17,715 bases of DNA from JAAYLN01 sp964592855 (GCA_964592855.1 CAZQKI010000090.1:1-17715); one strand, 5' to 3'; positions 1 through 9,220 are shown, counted from the stretch's first letter. Numbers and translations are program-made. The notes: generated from the sequence alone by a model not told the origin.

Positions 1-100
1 CTCGTCGCCCGCTCTCGTTGACCGATACTTCCGCCTTCCGCTTTTCGGTGGACGATAGCGGACGACGAGAACGGATCACGATTTCATCCCGTCGTTCCAT
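1..100 (-). CDS. Possible divergent gene start, partial (hypothetical)
   Basis: A minus-strand frame is open from base 100 to the left edge (33 codons, beginning MERRDEIVIRSRR) and continues off the window. The ATG at 98-100 is preceded on the minus strand by a purine-rich GAGAAGAGAGA, a good ribosome-binding site. The same frame is open further upstream to about base 229, so the start is uncertain. The residue composition (many Arg, Glu and Ser) resembles no family I recognise. A plus-strand frame ending at base 164 is also open here and could equally be the tail of an upstream gene. The direction and even the existence of a gene are therefore unproven; the ribosome-binding site is the only positive sign. 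Confidence 0.2.
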   Translation of the reverse strand, partial: MERRDEIVIRSRRPLSSTEKRKAEVSVNESGRR

Positions 101-137
101 ATTCTCTCTTCTCGCCAACGACGGCATGACGATCAGT

Positions 138-165
138 TTGACTTTTCCCCCCTCAACGGCATAAT
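138..165 (+). promoter_or_regulatory. Sigma70-like promoter for the MoxR/VWA operon
   Basis: TTGACT at 138-143 and CATAAT at 160-165 each match the consensus at five of six bases and are 16 bases apart. Transcription would start near base 172. This lies downstream of the in-frame ATG at 168 and about 55 bases ahead of the ATG at 228, so it supports the later start for the first gene. No other promoter this good is seen before the following five tightly packed genes. This is inferred from sequence only. Confidence 0.5.
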
Positions 166-227
166 GGATGCCGACATTGAACCCGAAATGTCTCCGGGAG
201 GGCCATCGGGCGAGATTGGGGGATGAC

Positions 228-1208
228 ATGACACAGACTGCTGAAGAGAAGTGGGATCGGGTGCGGGCGCAGATGGCGGCGCTGAAACAGGCGATCGGGA
301 CGGTGATCGTCGGTCAGGATGCGGTGGTGGAGCTGCTGCTGACGGCGCTCCTCTGCAAGGGGCACTGCCTGATCGTGGGCGTTCCCGGACTGGCCAAGAC
401 GCTGCTCGTGACGACGCTCGGGCGAACCCTCGGGCTGGTCAGCCGGCGCATCCAGTTCACGCCGGATCTCATGCCGATGGATATCACTGGCGGGGAGATC
501 CTGCAGGAGGAGGGGGGCGGGCGGCGGCGCTTCGAATTCGCCCCGGGGCCGATTTTCGCCAATCTGATCCTCGCCGACGAAATCAACCGCACGCCGCCAA
601 AGACCCAGGCGGCACTGCTGGAGGCGATGCAGGAGAAGCAGGTGACGGTCTCGGGGAAGAGCATGAAGCTGGCCGAGCCCTTCATCGTCTTCGCCACCCA
701 AAACCCCATCGAACACGAGGGGACGTACCCGTTGCCCGAGGCGCAGCTCGACCGCTTCTTCTTCAGCTTGACGATGGACTACCCCGAAATGGGGCAGGAG
801 CGCGAAATCGTCCTCCGCACGACGGGACGCGGCGGCGTCGAGCCGGTGAAGGTGCTCGAGGCCGAAGAGGTGCTGGCATTGCAGGACATGATCCTCGACG
901 TGCCGGTGCCGGAGCATGTGCTGACCGCGATCCTCCGCACGGTGCATGCGACCCGCCCGGACTCGCCGCTGGCGGGCGACCATGTGAAGCGCTATGTCGC
1001 CTGGGGCGCGGGTCCGCGGGCTTCGCAGACGCTGACCCGCGCCGTCAAGGCCCTCGCCCTCCTCCGCGGCCAGGCGGCCGCCTCGATCGAGGAGGTGCGC
1101 GCAGTCCTCAAGCCCGTCCTGCGCCACCGCGTCATCCCGAACTACAACGCGACCGGCGAAGGGGTAACGGTCGATCAGATCATCGACAAACTCGAGGCGG
1201 CGCTCTAA
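228..1208 (+). CDS. MoxR-family AAA+ ATPase
   Basis: This is a cytoplasmic ATPase of the MoxR group (AAA_3 type), 326 residues, the usual length for the family. Walker A is GVPGLAKT (residues 51-58), Walker B is LILADEIN (113-120), and the sensor-1 region is FATQNP (155-160), followed by EGTYPLPEAQLDRF, all hallmarks of MoxR. MoxR proteins act as chaperone-like ATPases that help assemble or activate partner proteins with von Willebrand factor A (VWA) domains, and they are nearly always encoded beside DUF58 and VWA genes, as here. I chose the ATG at 228 over the in-frame ATG at 168. It has GGGGGA four bases upstream, follows the predicted promoter, and the 20 extra residues do not look like MoxR. 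The stop codon overlaps an ATG (TAATG) that opens a five-codon reading frame leading to the next gene. Confidence 0.95.
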   Translation: MTQTAEEKWDRVRAQMAALKQAIGTVIVGQDAVVELLLTALLCKGHCLIVGVPGLAKTLLVTTLGRTLGLVSRRIQFTPDLMPMDITGGEILQEEGGGRRRFEFAPGPIFANLILADEINRTPPKTQAALLEAMQEKQVTVSGKSMKLAEPFIVFATQNPIEHEGTYPLPEAQLDRFFFSLTMDYPEMGQEREIVLRTTGRGGVEPVKVLEAEEVLALQDMILDVPVPEHVLTAILRTVHATRPDSPLAGDHVKRYVAWGAGPRASQTLTRAVKALALLRGQAAASIEEVRAVLKPVLRHRVIPNYNATGEGVTVDQIIDKLEAAL

Positions 1209-1221
1209 TGCGGGGAGTTCT

Positions 1222-2097
1222 GTGACCGCACGCCGTTTCCAATATCTGCGGCCGGAAGACATCCAGAGCCTGGCGGGGTTCGAGTTCGCCCCCAAGGCCG
1301 TGGTGGAGGGTTTCTTCGCGGGACGTCACGTCTCGCGCTCGCGCGGCTCGTCGGTCGAGTTCCGCGACTACCGGCAGTATGTCCCCGGCGACGATCTGGC
1401 GCTGATCGACTGGCGGGTCTTCGGGCGCACGGACCGGTTCTACCTCCGCACCTACGACCACGAAACCAGCATGGACTGCCATCTCTTCCTGGACAGCAGC
1501 GCCTCGATGGGCTTCGGCACGAAGCCGACGAAGCTGGAGTACGCCTCGTTCTTCACCGCCTGCCTCGCCTACCTCGTCATCCGCGGCGGCGACCGCGTGT
1601 CGCTGCAGCTTTTCGACAAGCGCATCCGGACGTTCATGCCTCCGGGAAGCACCCACACGCATCTGAACGCGCTGCTGAATGCGCTGGAGCGGAACCAGCC
1701 GGGGGAGGAGACCTCGCTGGCGGAGGCCTTGAGGATTTCTTTTCCGCTGCTGAAGCGGCGGGGCATTCTGGTAGTGGTATCGGACTTCTTCGACGATCCC
1801 GCCGCGATCTTCACCGCACTCGGTCCCTATCTGCACCGCGGCTTCAAGGTGTTTCTGTTCCATGTGCTTGCGCCCGCCGAGATGGATCTGGAGGACCAGG
1901 GGCTGATCGCCTTCCGCGATCTGGAGACGGGGCAGCGCGTCACGGCGCATACCGACGATGTGCGCGAGGGTTACCGCGAGGCGATCAACCGGCACATCCA
2001 GGCGCTGCGCGGCCTGGCGACCCGCCGGCAGGTCGATTATTCCGTTGCCCGGACCGACACGCATTTCCACCGTCTGTTTGAAAGGCTGGCCCGGTGA
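1222..2097 (+). CDS. DUF58 domain protein (VWA-like)
   Basis: The 291-residue protein carries the DUF58 core at about residues 36-100, including FRDYRQYVPGDDLALIDWRV, the family's diagnostic stretch. The part that follows has a VWA fold, with the metal-site motif DSSAS at residues 91-95. No convincing membrane segment is present, so it is probably cytoplasmic or peripheral. DUF58 proteins are the standard neighbours and likely partners of MoxR ATPases. The start is a GTG at 1222 with GGGGAG five bases upstream, 13 bases after the MoxR stop. The stop overlaps the next gene's GTG by four bases, so the two are translationally coupled. The biochemical role of DUF58 is not established; function here is inferred from context. 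Confidence 0.93.
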   Translation: MTARRFQYLRPEDIQSLAGFEFAPKAVVEGFFAGRHVSRSRGSSVEFRDYRQYVPGDDLALIDWRVFGRTDRFYLRTYDHETSMDCHLFLDSSASMGFGTKPTKLEYASFFTACLAYLVIRGGDRVSLQLFDKRIRTFMPPGSTHTHLNALLNALERNQPGEETSLAEALRISFPLLKRRGILVVVSDFFDDPAAIFTALGPYLHRGFKVFLFHVLAPAEMDLEDQGLIAFRDLETGQRVTAHTDDVREGYREAINRHIQALRGLATRRQVDYSVARTDTHFHRLFERLAR

Positions 2098-4178
2098 GCT
2101 TCGTCTTCCTCAATGCGGTGCTGTGGCCCCTGGCGGTACTGGCGCTCCTGCCGCTGGCGATCCACCTCTTCGCCCGCGCCCGCCCCCGGCTGTTCGACTT
2201 CAGTTCGGTGGCGTTCATCCGGCGCGCACTCCGCTTCACGCAGCGCGTCCGCAAGCCGCGGGACTGGCTGCTGCTGGCGCTGCGGACGGCTGCCGCGGTG
2301 GCGCTGGTGCTGCTGTTCCTCCTCCCCGTGATGTTCTCGCCCGGCAAGGGCGGACTGTTCGCGCGGCGGAACGTCGTTGTAATCCTGGACGCCTCGGCCT
2401 CGATGGGGTGGTCCGACGGGAGTCAGACGCGTTTTGCAGTGGCCTGTGCCGAAGCCTCGGAGATCCTGGCGGGACTCGCCGCCCGCGATTCCGCGAATGT
2501 GATCCTGGCGGGAACCGCGCCGCGGCCGCTCTTTCCGGCAATGGGCGGCAACATCGGCTATCTGCAGGATGAACTGCGCCGGGCGCGCCCGACCGCCGAG
2601 CCCATCGATCCCGAGGCCGCCATCCGCCTCGCCGTGCGTCTGCTGAACGATCAGGAGGGGCGGAAGGAGATCTGCATCGTCAGCGATTTTCAGGCGGCGA
2701 ACTGGCGGGGCATCCAGCCGCGGCTGCCGCCGGACATCGGCCTGACCGGCGTGAGCGCGGCCCGCAGGGAGTCCCCGAACGCCGCGATTCTCCGCGTCGA
2801 GGTCGATCCGGTGCGTCCGCTCCAGGGCGAGGAGGTGACGGTGCTCTGCGATGTCGTCAACTTCTCGGCCGCGCCGCAGCGGAAGACCGTCGTCCTGGCG
2901 GTGGAGTCGGCGCGTGCCTCGCGCGAGGTGGTCATTCCGCCGTGGGGGCGCGCGACCGTTCCGTTCAAGCAGCGGGTGGCCTCCACGCTGCCGTTTACGG
3001 TGACGGCGTCGTTCACCGAGGACACGTTCCCGGGCGACGACCGGCGCTGGGCCGTCGTCGAACCGTCGGATGTGCTGCGTGTCGGGATCCGCGCCTTCGG
3101 CAAGGGCGAGGCGACCGCCGCGGTGTGGGCCAGGGGGTGCCGGGCGCTGGGCTGGGCGCAGCCGGAGTTGCTGACTCCGGAGACGGTCGCGAACGTGGAG
3201 CGGCCGTGCGATGTGCTGATGCTCGCCGGCTGGGATGGAACCGAGCCCGGGCCTGTACGGAGACTGCTGGAACGGGGGATTCCCATCGTGTGGTACCCGG
3301 CGGCCGGCATGCCGCTGGAGCGGATGGCGGCATTCGCGACGAATGGCTTGCCGTCCGGCGGCGCAAAAGGCGTGACGGAGTGGGTGGAGAAGCCGGATGG
3401 CGTCGGACTGATCGTCGGGCTTCCCGGCCACCCGGTTTTCAGCGCCTTTGCCGAAGGCGAGTTTGGCGACCCGGCGCGGGGACGCGTCCGCGGGCATCTG
3501 GCCCTCTCCGCTTCGCAACTGCCACCGGGCGATTCGCTGCTGGCCTATGCCGATGGCACTCCGGCCGTGTGGTTCTTCCGCGGGCCGCTGCCGCTGGTCC
3601 TCTGGAACATCCCGTTGGACAAAGGGCTTTCCTCCGTTCAAAGCCAGGGAGAATTTCTCCCCTTCCTGGGCGAACTGCTGCTGGGAATCCGGCGCGGATC
3701 GCCGGGAGCCGCCTTGCCGGCGCCCGCGGGGTTGCCGGGACAGCCGCTGACCTGCCGCCCGGGCATCGAACTCCGCCCCGACGAGATTCGCCTGAAGGGT
3801 CCCGATGGTGCCGAGGTCGCGGTACAACCGCTGGATGCCGGGGGCGGGGTGGTCGTGTCGGTCCCGGTGGCACGGCCCGGGGTCTATGAATGGAGCATCG
3901 GGGAGCGCGTGGTCGGCCGCGAGGCTGTCAATTTTCCGGGGATGGAGTCGGACCTCCGCTCCCTGTCCGCTTCTGAAATCAAAGCGTTCGGGGCTATGTC
4001 GGCCGCCTCGGGGCGCGAAGTGCGGGAGTGGCAGGCGGGCATTCCGCTCTGGCCGAGATGCCTCGGGTTCGCCCTGGCGTTCCTGCTGTGCGAAGGGGCC
4101 GTCACCGTGTTCGGGTCTTTCAGAAAGCCGGTTCAGGTGCGGGCTGCGGCCGAAGCGGCGGAAACGGAGGCCGGATGA
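2094..4178 (+). CDS. BatA-like membrane protein with VWA domain
   Basis: The 694-residue protein begins with the BatA/aerotolerance-regulator N-terminal module. A first membrane helix (about residues 4-26) is followed by RARPRLFDFSSVAFIRR and a second helix (about 58-80). A VWA domain follows at about 90-240, with the metal-site motif DASAS (99-103). The middle looks like Ig-like beta domains and a GATase-like region, and a last helix lies near 655-680 (CLGFALAFLLCEGAVTVFGS). Such proteins sit in the inner membrane with their large domain outside the cytoplasm and form part of MoxR/Bat complexes. The GTG start overlaps the DUF58 stop (GTGA), and the stop overlaps the next gene's ATG (ATGA). 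The N-terminal half is assigned with confidence; the role of the C-terminal half is not known. Confidence 0.9.
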   Translation: MSFVFLNAVLWPLAVLALLPLAIHLFARARPRLFDFSSVAFIRRALRFTQRVRKPRDWLLLALRTAAAVALVLLFLLPVMFSPGKGGLFARRNVVVILDASASMGWSDGSQTRFAVACAEASEILAGLAARDSANVILAGTAPRPLFPAMGGNIGYLQDELRRARPTAEPIDPEAAIRLAVRLLNDQEGRKEICIVSDFQAANWRGIQPRLPPDIGLTGVSAARRESPNAAILRVEVDPVRPLQGEEVTVLCDVVNFSAAPQRKTVVLAVESARASREVVIPPWGRATVPFKQRVASTLPFTVTASFTEDTFPGDDRRWAVVEPSDVLRVGIRAFGKGEATAAVWARGCRALGWAQPELLTPETVANVERPCDVLMLAGWDGTEPGPVRRLLERGIPIVWYPAAGMPLERMAAFATNGLPSGGAKGVTEWVEKPDGVGLIVGLPGHPVFSAFAEGEFGDPARGRVRGHLALSASQLPPGDSLLAYADGTPAVWFFRGPLPLVLWNIPLDKGLSSVQSQGEFLPFLGELLLGIRRGSPGAALPAPAGLPGQPLTCRPGIELRPDEIRLKGPDGAEVAVQPLDAGGGVVVSVPVARPGVYEWSIGERVVGREAVNFPGMESDLRSLSASEIKAFGAMSAASGREVREWQAGIPLWPRCLGFALAFLLCEGAVTVFGSFRKPVQVRAAAEAAETEAG

Positions 4179-6406
4179 CCGTCAATCCCCTCCTTCCCCT
4201 GGAGCAGATGACCGTGCTTTCGGTGGCGGTCCTCGGCGGCGGCATGTTCCTCGCGTGGCGCGCCTCGGCGCGACTCGCTCCGCGGCGGCGCTGGCCGGCC
4301 CTCGCAGCCCGGTGCGGGGCGTTGGCGGCGCTCGTGGCGATCGCCTGGAATGTCGGGCAGTGGCGGCGACCGGGGGCGGAGGCGAAGCCGCGGTGGATCG
4401 TCCTGGTCGACCGGAGCGGGAGCATGGCGACTGAGGATGTGGCTGGGAAAAGCCGCTGGGCGGCCGCCTGCCGTCTGGCGGGAGAGCTGGAGCGGGAGGG
4501 GGAGGGACGGCGCGAGCTGGATGTGCTGGCATTCAGCGACGGGGTCGAGGGAACGCGCCAGACCGTCAAAGCCCTCGCCGCCCGGGTCCCCGACGGCCGC
4601 GCCTCTGAGGTCGGGCGGGCCGTGGAGACGGTGACGGGGGCGTGGGCCGCAGAGGCGGGCAAGCCGGTGGGCCTCGTGCTGCTGAGCGACGGGCGCCAGA
4701 CGGGGGCGGAGGCCAACCCGATGCTGGACGGGCTGCGTGCGCGGGCGCAGGATGCACCGTTGCTGGCGGTGCCGTTCGGTCAGACCCAGGAGCGACGCGA
4801 CATCGCCGTCCGGGCGGCGCGCCGGCTCATGATCGGCTTTGCCGGACAGCCGGTCCGTGTCCAGGGCGAGGTAATCTCGCGGTGGCCAGGCGAAGTGAAT
4901 GTGACGGTACAACTGGTCGATGGCGCCGGCCTGGCTGTGGCGACGAACGCGGTCCGCCTCCCCGCGGCCGGCCGGGGAACGGTTTTGTTTTCCGTCACAC
5001 CCGAACGCCCGGGATACACCTCCTACACGCTGAGGGTCGCGCCGTGGGAGGGGGAGCGGGACTTGCGCAACAACGAGTCGCCCTTTGAAATCAATGCCCT
5101 CGACAAAAGGATCCGCGTGCTGCTGGCGGAGGGCGTCCCCTACTGGGACAGCAAGTTCCTCGGGCAACTGCTCCGCCGACAGCTGAACCTGGAGGTGACT
5201 TCCGTCTACCGGACGGCGCCCGACCGGTTCTTCAAGATCGCGCCTGACGGCTCCTCGCTGGCCGAGACGGATGCGATCTTCCCGAATCGCGCGGAGGAAC
5301 TGGGCGCCTACGACATCGTCGTCTTCGGCAAGGGAACGGAATACTTCATGACGCCCGAGCGTGTCGTGGCGCTGAAGACGTTTGTGGCGGATCAGGGGGG
5401 CTGCGTCTTGTTCGCGCGCGGTCGGCCCTACGGGGAGGAGGGGGGCGGACTGGAGGATCTCGAGCCGGTTGAATGGGCGGGCGACTCCTCCATCGAGTGC
5501 CGGATGGTGCCGCGTGGCGAGGGCGAGGACATCGGCTTGTTCGCCGGGCTGCTTCCCGGCCGCGACGATGCGGTGTGGTCGCGCCTGCCGCCGGTGCGGT
5601 GCAGCCGGACCTCCGTCGCGCTCAAGTCCTTCGCGCAGATCCTGGCGGAGGGGAAGCGGACGGGAACGGGGGAGGCTTCGGCGCAAACGGTTCCCCTGCT
5701 GGCGAGCCGCCGCTACGGCAAGGGATTGTCGGTGGCGATGAACATCGATGGCCTCTGGCAATGGTCGTTCTTCCCGTCGGAAAAGGAGGCGTCGTCGATG
5801 TACGATGAGCTGTGGTCGCAATTGCTGCTCTGGGCGGGAACCTATGCGGAGTTTCTCCCCGGACATCGCTATGCGATGCACCTCGGCGCGGCGGCGGCGT
5901 CGCCGGGCATGCCGGTGCGGGTGCAGGTGCGGCGGCGCGGCGTACCGGCGGGAGGTGGGCTGCCGGGACTGCGGGTCACGCGCGGCGACGCTCCCGTTCA
6001 GGAACTGGCTTTGGCGGCTGGCGAGCGGTCGGATAGTTGGGATGGCGTGCTGACGCTGGCGGAGCCGGGGCTGTATCGCGTGACGCTGATGCCGCCGGCG
6101 GGAGAGCCGGCGGGGGGCGAACTGGGGGCCCTGCTGCAGATCCAGCCTCCGCCGGGCGAATGGGACGACGTCAATCCCGACCTCGATTTTCTGGCGAAGC
6201 TCGCGGAGGCCTCGGGGGGCCGGGTGCTCCCGGCTGCAGAGCTGTCTGGGGCCATGGCGGAGCGTGAGCTGGCGCGGTGGCGGAAGCGCGACGCCGGTGC
6301 GAATGTGGTCTGGGAGCCGCTGTGGGACCGGGGCTGGCTTCTGGTCGCCGTCCTGGCGGCGTTGGCGGCGGAGTGGACGATCCGGCGCCGGAATGGATTG
6401 GCCTGA
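4175..6406 (+). CDS. Membrane VWA protein with GATase-like region
   Basis: The 743-residue protein has two N-terminal membrane helices (about residues 10-28 and 42-59), then a VWA domain with the complete metal-site motif DRSGS (79-83). A beta-rich region of CARDB/Ig type follows (about 205-305), then a glutamine-amidotransferase-like fold (about 310-540, starting RIRVLLAEGVPYWDSKFLGQ), and a C-terminal helix (about 720-738). I see no obvious GATase catalytic triad, so the GATase-like part is probably a structural domain. A longer in-frame extension begins upstream at 4028, but the ATG at 4175 is preferred. It has GGAGG four bases upstream and overlaps the previous stop by four bases, and the extension lies inside the previous gene and has no family character. 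It is the second VWA protein of the operon, comparable in position to BatB but much larger. Confidence 0.88.
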   Translation: MTVNPLLPLEQMTVLSVAVLGGGMFLAWRASARLAPRRRWPALAARCGALAALVAIAWNVGQWRRPGAEAKPRWIVLVDRSGSMATEDVAGKSRWAAACRLAGELEREGEGRRELDVLAFSDGVEGTRQTVKALAARVPDGRASEVGRAVETVTGAWAAEAGKPVGLVLLSDGRQTGAEANPMLDGLRARAQDAPLLAVPFGQTQERRDIAVRAARRLMIGFAGQPVRVQGEVISRWPGEVNVTVQLVDGAGLAVATNAVRLPAAGRGTVLFSVTPERPGYTSYTLRVAPWEGERDLRNNESPFEINALDKRIRVLLAEGVPYWDSKFLGQLLRRQLNLEVTSVYRTAPDRFFKIAPDGSSLAETDAIFPNRAEELGAYDIVVFGKGTEYFMTPERVVALKTFVADQGGCVLFARGRPYGEEGGGLEDLEPVEWAGDSSIECRMVPRGEGEDIGLFAGLLPGRDDAVWSRLPPVRCSRTSVALKSFAQILAEGKRTGTGEASAQTVPLLASRRYGKGLSVAMNIDGLWQWSFFPSEKEASSMYDELWSQLLLWAGTYAEFLPGHRYAMHLGAAAASPGMPVRVQVRRRGVPAGGGLPGLRVTRGDAPVQELALAAGERSDSWDGVLTLAEPGLYRVTLMPPAGEPAGGELGALLQIQPPPGEWDDVNPDLDFLAKLAEASGGRVLPAAELSGAMAERELARWRKRDAGANVVWEPLWDRGWLLVAVLAALAAEWTIRRRNGLA

Positions 6407-6412
6407 CGGGCT

Positions 6413-9220
6413 ATGAACGGAAACGAGACAACCGGAAAAACGTTCCTGGCGTCGCTCGCGCGCCTCGCAGGCGCGTGGAAGCGCGGCCTGGCGCTCGCCC
6501 TGCTCCTGAAGGTCGCCGGGTGGGCGGTGGTCGCCGCCACGCTCTATTTCGCGGCGGACTTCTTCCTGGCACTCGGCGAGCGGACGCGCTTCTGGCTGAA
6601 CCTGGCGCTGCCGGCCGGCCTGGTGGCGGCCGCCCTGCCGGAAGTCATCAGCATCCTCCGACTCGGACCGGCCGAGGCCGCACGGCGGGGGGATCGGCTC
6701 GGAAAGCACCGGCGGAACGAGATCCTGACGGCTTGGGAGCTGCTCGGGGAGCGGGGGGCGGCCTCGCCGGACGAAGACGTTCTGTCCGCCTTCCTCGTGC
6801 AGCGGAGCGTCGATGCGGCTTTGGAGCGAACTGCGGCGCTGGCGCCCGGGACGATGCGGCCGGCGGTCCTGATCGCGCGCAGGTCGCGTCTGCTGGCGGG
6901 AGCGCTGCTGGCCGCACTCGCTGTTGTCCTGAGCTGCGGCATCGAAGCGTTCCTCGTGATCGCGCCGCGGATGATCTGGCCGGGGCGCGACATTCCCCCG
7001 TACAGCCGCTACCGCTTCCACGTGACACCGGAGATGCCCGCCATCGTCTACGGCGGATCGGCCGAGGTGTCGGTGACGATCCGCGGCGCCCCGGTGGAGG
7101 ATCGGGTCTGGATGATGACCCGGCGGAGCGACCGGAAGGTCCAGCGGGTGGCCTGCTTCCAGGATGGGAGCGGACGCCATGCGCAAAGGCTGGAGCATGT
7201 CACGCTGCCGGTCGAGTTCTGCTTTGCGGTTGGCCGGGCCCGGAGCCGCTGGCATGCGGTGGATCTGCAACTTCAGCCGCAGGTGGTGCGGACGCAGGTC
7301 CGGCTTGTACCGCCAGGCTACACGGGGCTGCCGCCGGCGGAATTCCTCGCCGGGCAGGAGGATGTGGCCGGGGTGCGCGGAACGCGGATCGCGCTGACGC
7401 TGACCAGCAACCGGCCGCTCAAGGAAGGGACGCTGACGATCCGGCGCCGACAGGCCGCCGCCGGGAGCGAACAGGTGATCGCCGGGCGTCTGACGTCGGC
7501 GCAGACCGCGGTTTTCGAGTGGACGCTGAACGAGGATGCGGAGGCACGGGCGACGCTGCGCGATGTGCGGGGGACGCCGACGGCTGAGCCGCTGGTCCTG
7601 CCGCAGAAGCTGCTGCCGGATGAGGCGCCCAAAGTCTCGCTGAGCGAACCGCCCGATTTCTCGATGGCGACGACCTCCGCCGTGCTCCAGGTATCAGGTC
7701 AGGCGGAGGACGACTTCGGCATCGAGCGGATTGATTGGATCCGCGGCGTGGTCGGGTTCAACGACCGCGCGGTCACGCTGCGTCAGGGCCCCGTCGGAAA
7801 GCAGTCGGAAATCGCGATGGAATTGAATCTGGGCAAGCTGGGGGCGGCGGCGGGGCAGGTGCTGGAATTCTACGCGGAGTCGCTGGACAACAATCCCCAT
7901 CTGACCGGTGTGGGGGCTTCGGGCATCGTCCGCGTGAAAGTGATCGGCGAGGAGGAGTACGCGGAGATGCTCCGCAATCAGGAAACGCTGGAGGAATTCC
8001 TCGCCCGCTACCAGAGCGCCGAAGCGGCGATCAACCGGGTCGTCGACTCGTTGGAGGCGCTGCGGGGCGCGGTGTCGAACAACCTGGACCAAGCCGCGAT
8101 CGACGCGGCGGTCAGCCAGTCGCTTGCCGCGCACGCGGCGGCGGAAACGCTGTACCAGATGCTGGCGCGCGACTTCGCCATCTTCGACATCGAGCTGGCG
8201 CTGAGCCAGGCCTCCGCGCGCATCGGCGACAGCCTGGCCGAGAACCGCGCCGAGCTGGAGGCGCTGCGCCGGGCCCCAGGGCCGGATGGCGCCGCCAAGG
8301 TCGATGGGATGATCGCGCGATTGAAGGAGGAGGCGGAGTCGATCGAAGCGCAGGCGGAGGACGCCTCGCTGGTGGCGGGTATCGCCAAAGTCATGGATGG
8401 CGCGGCGCGGTTTCAAGCGCTCGTCCAGCGGCAGGCCGACCTCGTGCGGCGGCTAAAGCAGCGGTACGGCGGGATCATCGCGGCCGCCGACCGGCCGTTC
8501 CTCTCCGGATATGGCGATGAGGAACGTGCGATTGCGGAAGAGCTGGCGGCGTTCGCGGCCGAGGCGGCGGCGGCGGCCGGAGCGCTCCCGGAGACGCTGC
8601 AAAAGCTGAAGGACGACACCTTGACATTTCTCGATTGGCTGGCGGAAACGGGCGCCGCCGATCATCTGGGGCGGGCGGTCGGCGCGAGCCGCAACTCCGA
8701 TGCGCCGCTGACCTATCGGGAGGCGCAGCTTGCGCTGGAGAAGCTGGAGTCGCTGCTCAAATCCAATGAATCGAACTGTGACAATTCGTTCGCAGGGCTG
8801 TGCCGCGGGCAACAGCCCGGTATCGGCCCCGATGGCATCCAGAAGACGCTTCAGGAAATGTTCCGGGCGATCTGCCGCAAGCGCGGCGTGGGAAACAGCA
8901 CGGGATCTGGGCAGGGGATCGGAGCGGGCGGCTCCGGGCCGGGGTTCGGGGCGTCGGGTTATTCCGAGCTGGCCACGCCGGTCTATGGTCCGGGGAGAAG
9001 CCGGGCGGGGCGCGCCGGCGACGGACGCGGCGAGGCGGGCGAGGGCCGTGGCGCCGGAGCGGGTCCGGCCGGCCGCCGGCCGACCGTGGTGGAGCGCCTG
9101 CGCGGGGCGGATGCGCTGGAACCTTCGGGCGAGGCGGTGCAGCTCGAGCGGCTGCCGGTGAAGTACCGCGAGGCGGTGAAACGCTATTTTCAGAATGGAA
9201 CGGAAGGAGGCGGAGAATGA
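6413..9220 (+). CDS. DUF4175-like large membrane protein
   Basis: The 935-residue protein has membrane helices at about residues 26-48, 58-78 and 158-182. A long region outside the membrane follows, with beta-sandwich character (from about 200: RFHVTPEMPAIVYGGSAEV) and then a long, mostly helical, Ala/Glu-rich part (about 510-740) likely to form coiled coils. The end is a Gly-rich flexible linker (about 827-880) and a short conserved-looking tail, LPVKYREAVKRYF. This layout matches the DUF4175-type proteins that accompany MoxR-DUF58-VWA genes in planctomycetes and verrucomicrobia, where they probably scaffold the complex in the envelope. It starts six bases after the previous stop, with only a weak ribosome-binding site (GACGGG), so it may rely on coupling. 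Its stop overlaps the next ATG. The family assignment is by architecture, not by a signature motif. Confidence 0.8.
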   Translation: MNGNETTGKTFLASLARLAGAWKRGLALALLLKVAGWAVVAATLYFAADFFLALGERTRFWLNLALPAGLVAAALPEVISILRLGPAEAARRGDRLGKHRRNEILTAWELLGERGAASPDEDVLSAFLVQRSVDAALERTAALAPGTMRPAVLIARRSRLLAGALLAALAVVLSCGIEAFLVIAPRMIWPGRDIPPYSRYRFHVTPEMPAIVYGGSAEVSVTIRGAPVEDRVWMMTRRSDRKVQRVACFQDGSGRHAQRLEHVTLPVEFCFAVGRARSRWHAVDLQLQPQVVRTQVRLVPPGYTGLPPAEFLAGQEDVAGVRGTRIALTLTSNRPLKEGTLTIRRRQAAAGSEQVIAGRLTSAQTAVFEWTLNEDAEARATLRDVRGTPTAEPLVLPQKLLPDEAPKVSLSEPPDFSMATTSAVLQVSGQAEDDFGIERIDWIRGVVGFNDRAVTLRQGPVGKQSEIAMELNLGKLGAAAGQVLEFYAESLDNNPHLTGVGASGIVRVKVIGEEEYAEMLRNQETLEEFLARYQSAEAAINRVVDSLEALRGAVSNNLDQAAIDAAVSQSLAAHAAAETLYQMLARDFAIFDIELALSQASARIGDSLAENRAELEALRRAPGPDGAAKVDGMIARLKEEAESIEAQAEDASLVAGIAKVMDGAARFQALVQRQADLVRRLKQRYGGIIAAADRPFLSGYGDEERAIAEELAAFAAEAAAAAGALPETLQKLKDDTLTFLDWLAETGAADHLGRAVGASRNSDAPLTYREAQLALEKLESLLKSNESNCDNSFAGLCRGQQPGIGPDGIQKTLQEMFRAICRKRGVGNSTGSGQGIGAGGSGPGFGASGYSELATPVYGPGRSRAGRAGDGRGEAGEGRGAGAGPAGRRPTVVERLRGADALEPSGEAVQLERLPVKYREAVKRYFQNGTEGGGE

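Noticed and set aside
168..227. 20-residue N-terminal extension of the MoxR protein
   Set aside because: The ATG at 168 lies at or before the predicted transcription start and lacks a ribosome-binding site, and the extension does not resemble MoxR.
153..1295. 380-codon open frame on the minus strand
   Set aside because: It is the shadow of the MoxR gene, whose Walker and sensor motifs fix the true strand.
2037..3827. 596-codon open frame on the minus strand
   Set aside because: It is antisense to the BatA-like gene, has the same arginine/histidine-rich shadow composition, and no motifs.
4133..7270. 1045-codon open frame on the minus strand
   Set aside because: It runs antisense to the VWA and DUF4175-like genes. 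Its product is full of Arg, Pro, His and Gln with no fold signature, as expected from high third-position GC on the real coding strand.
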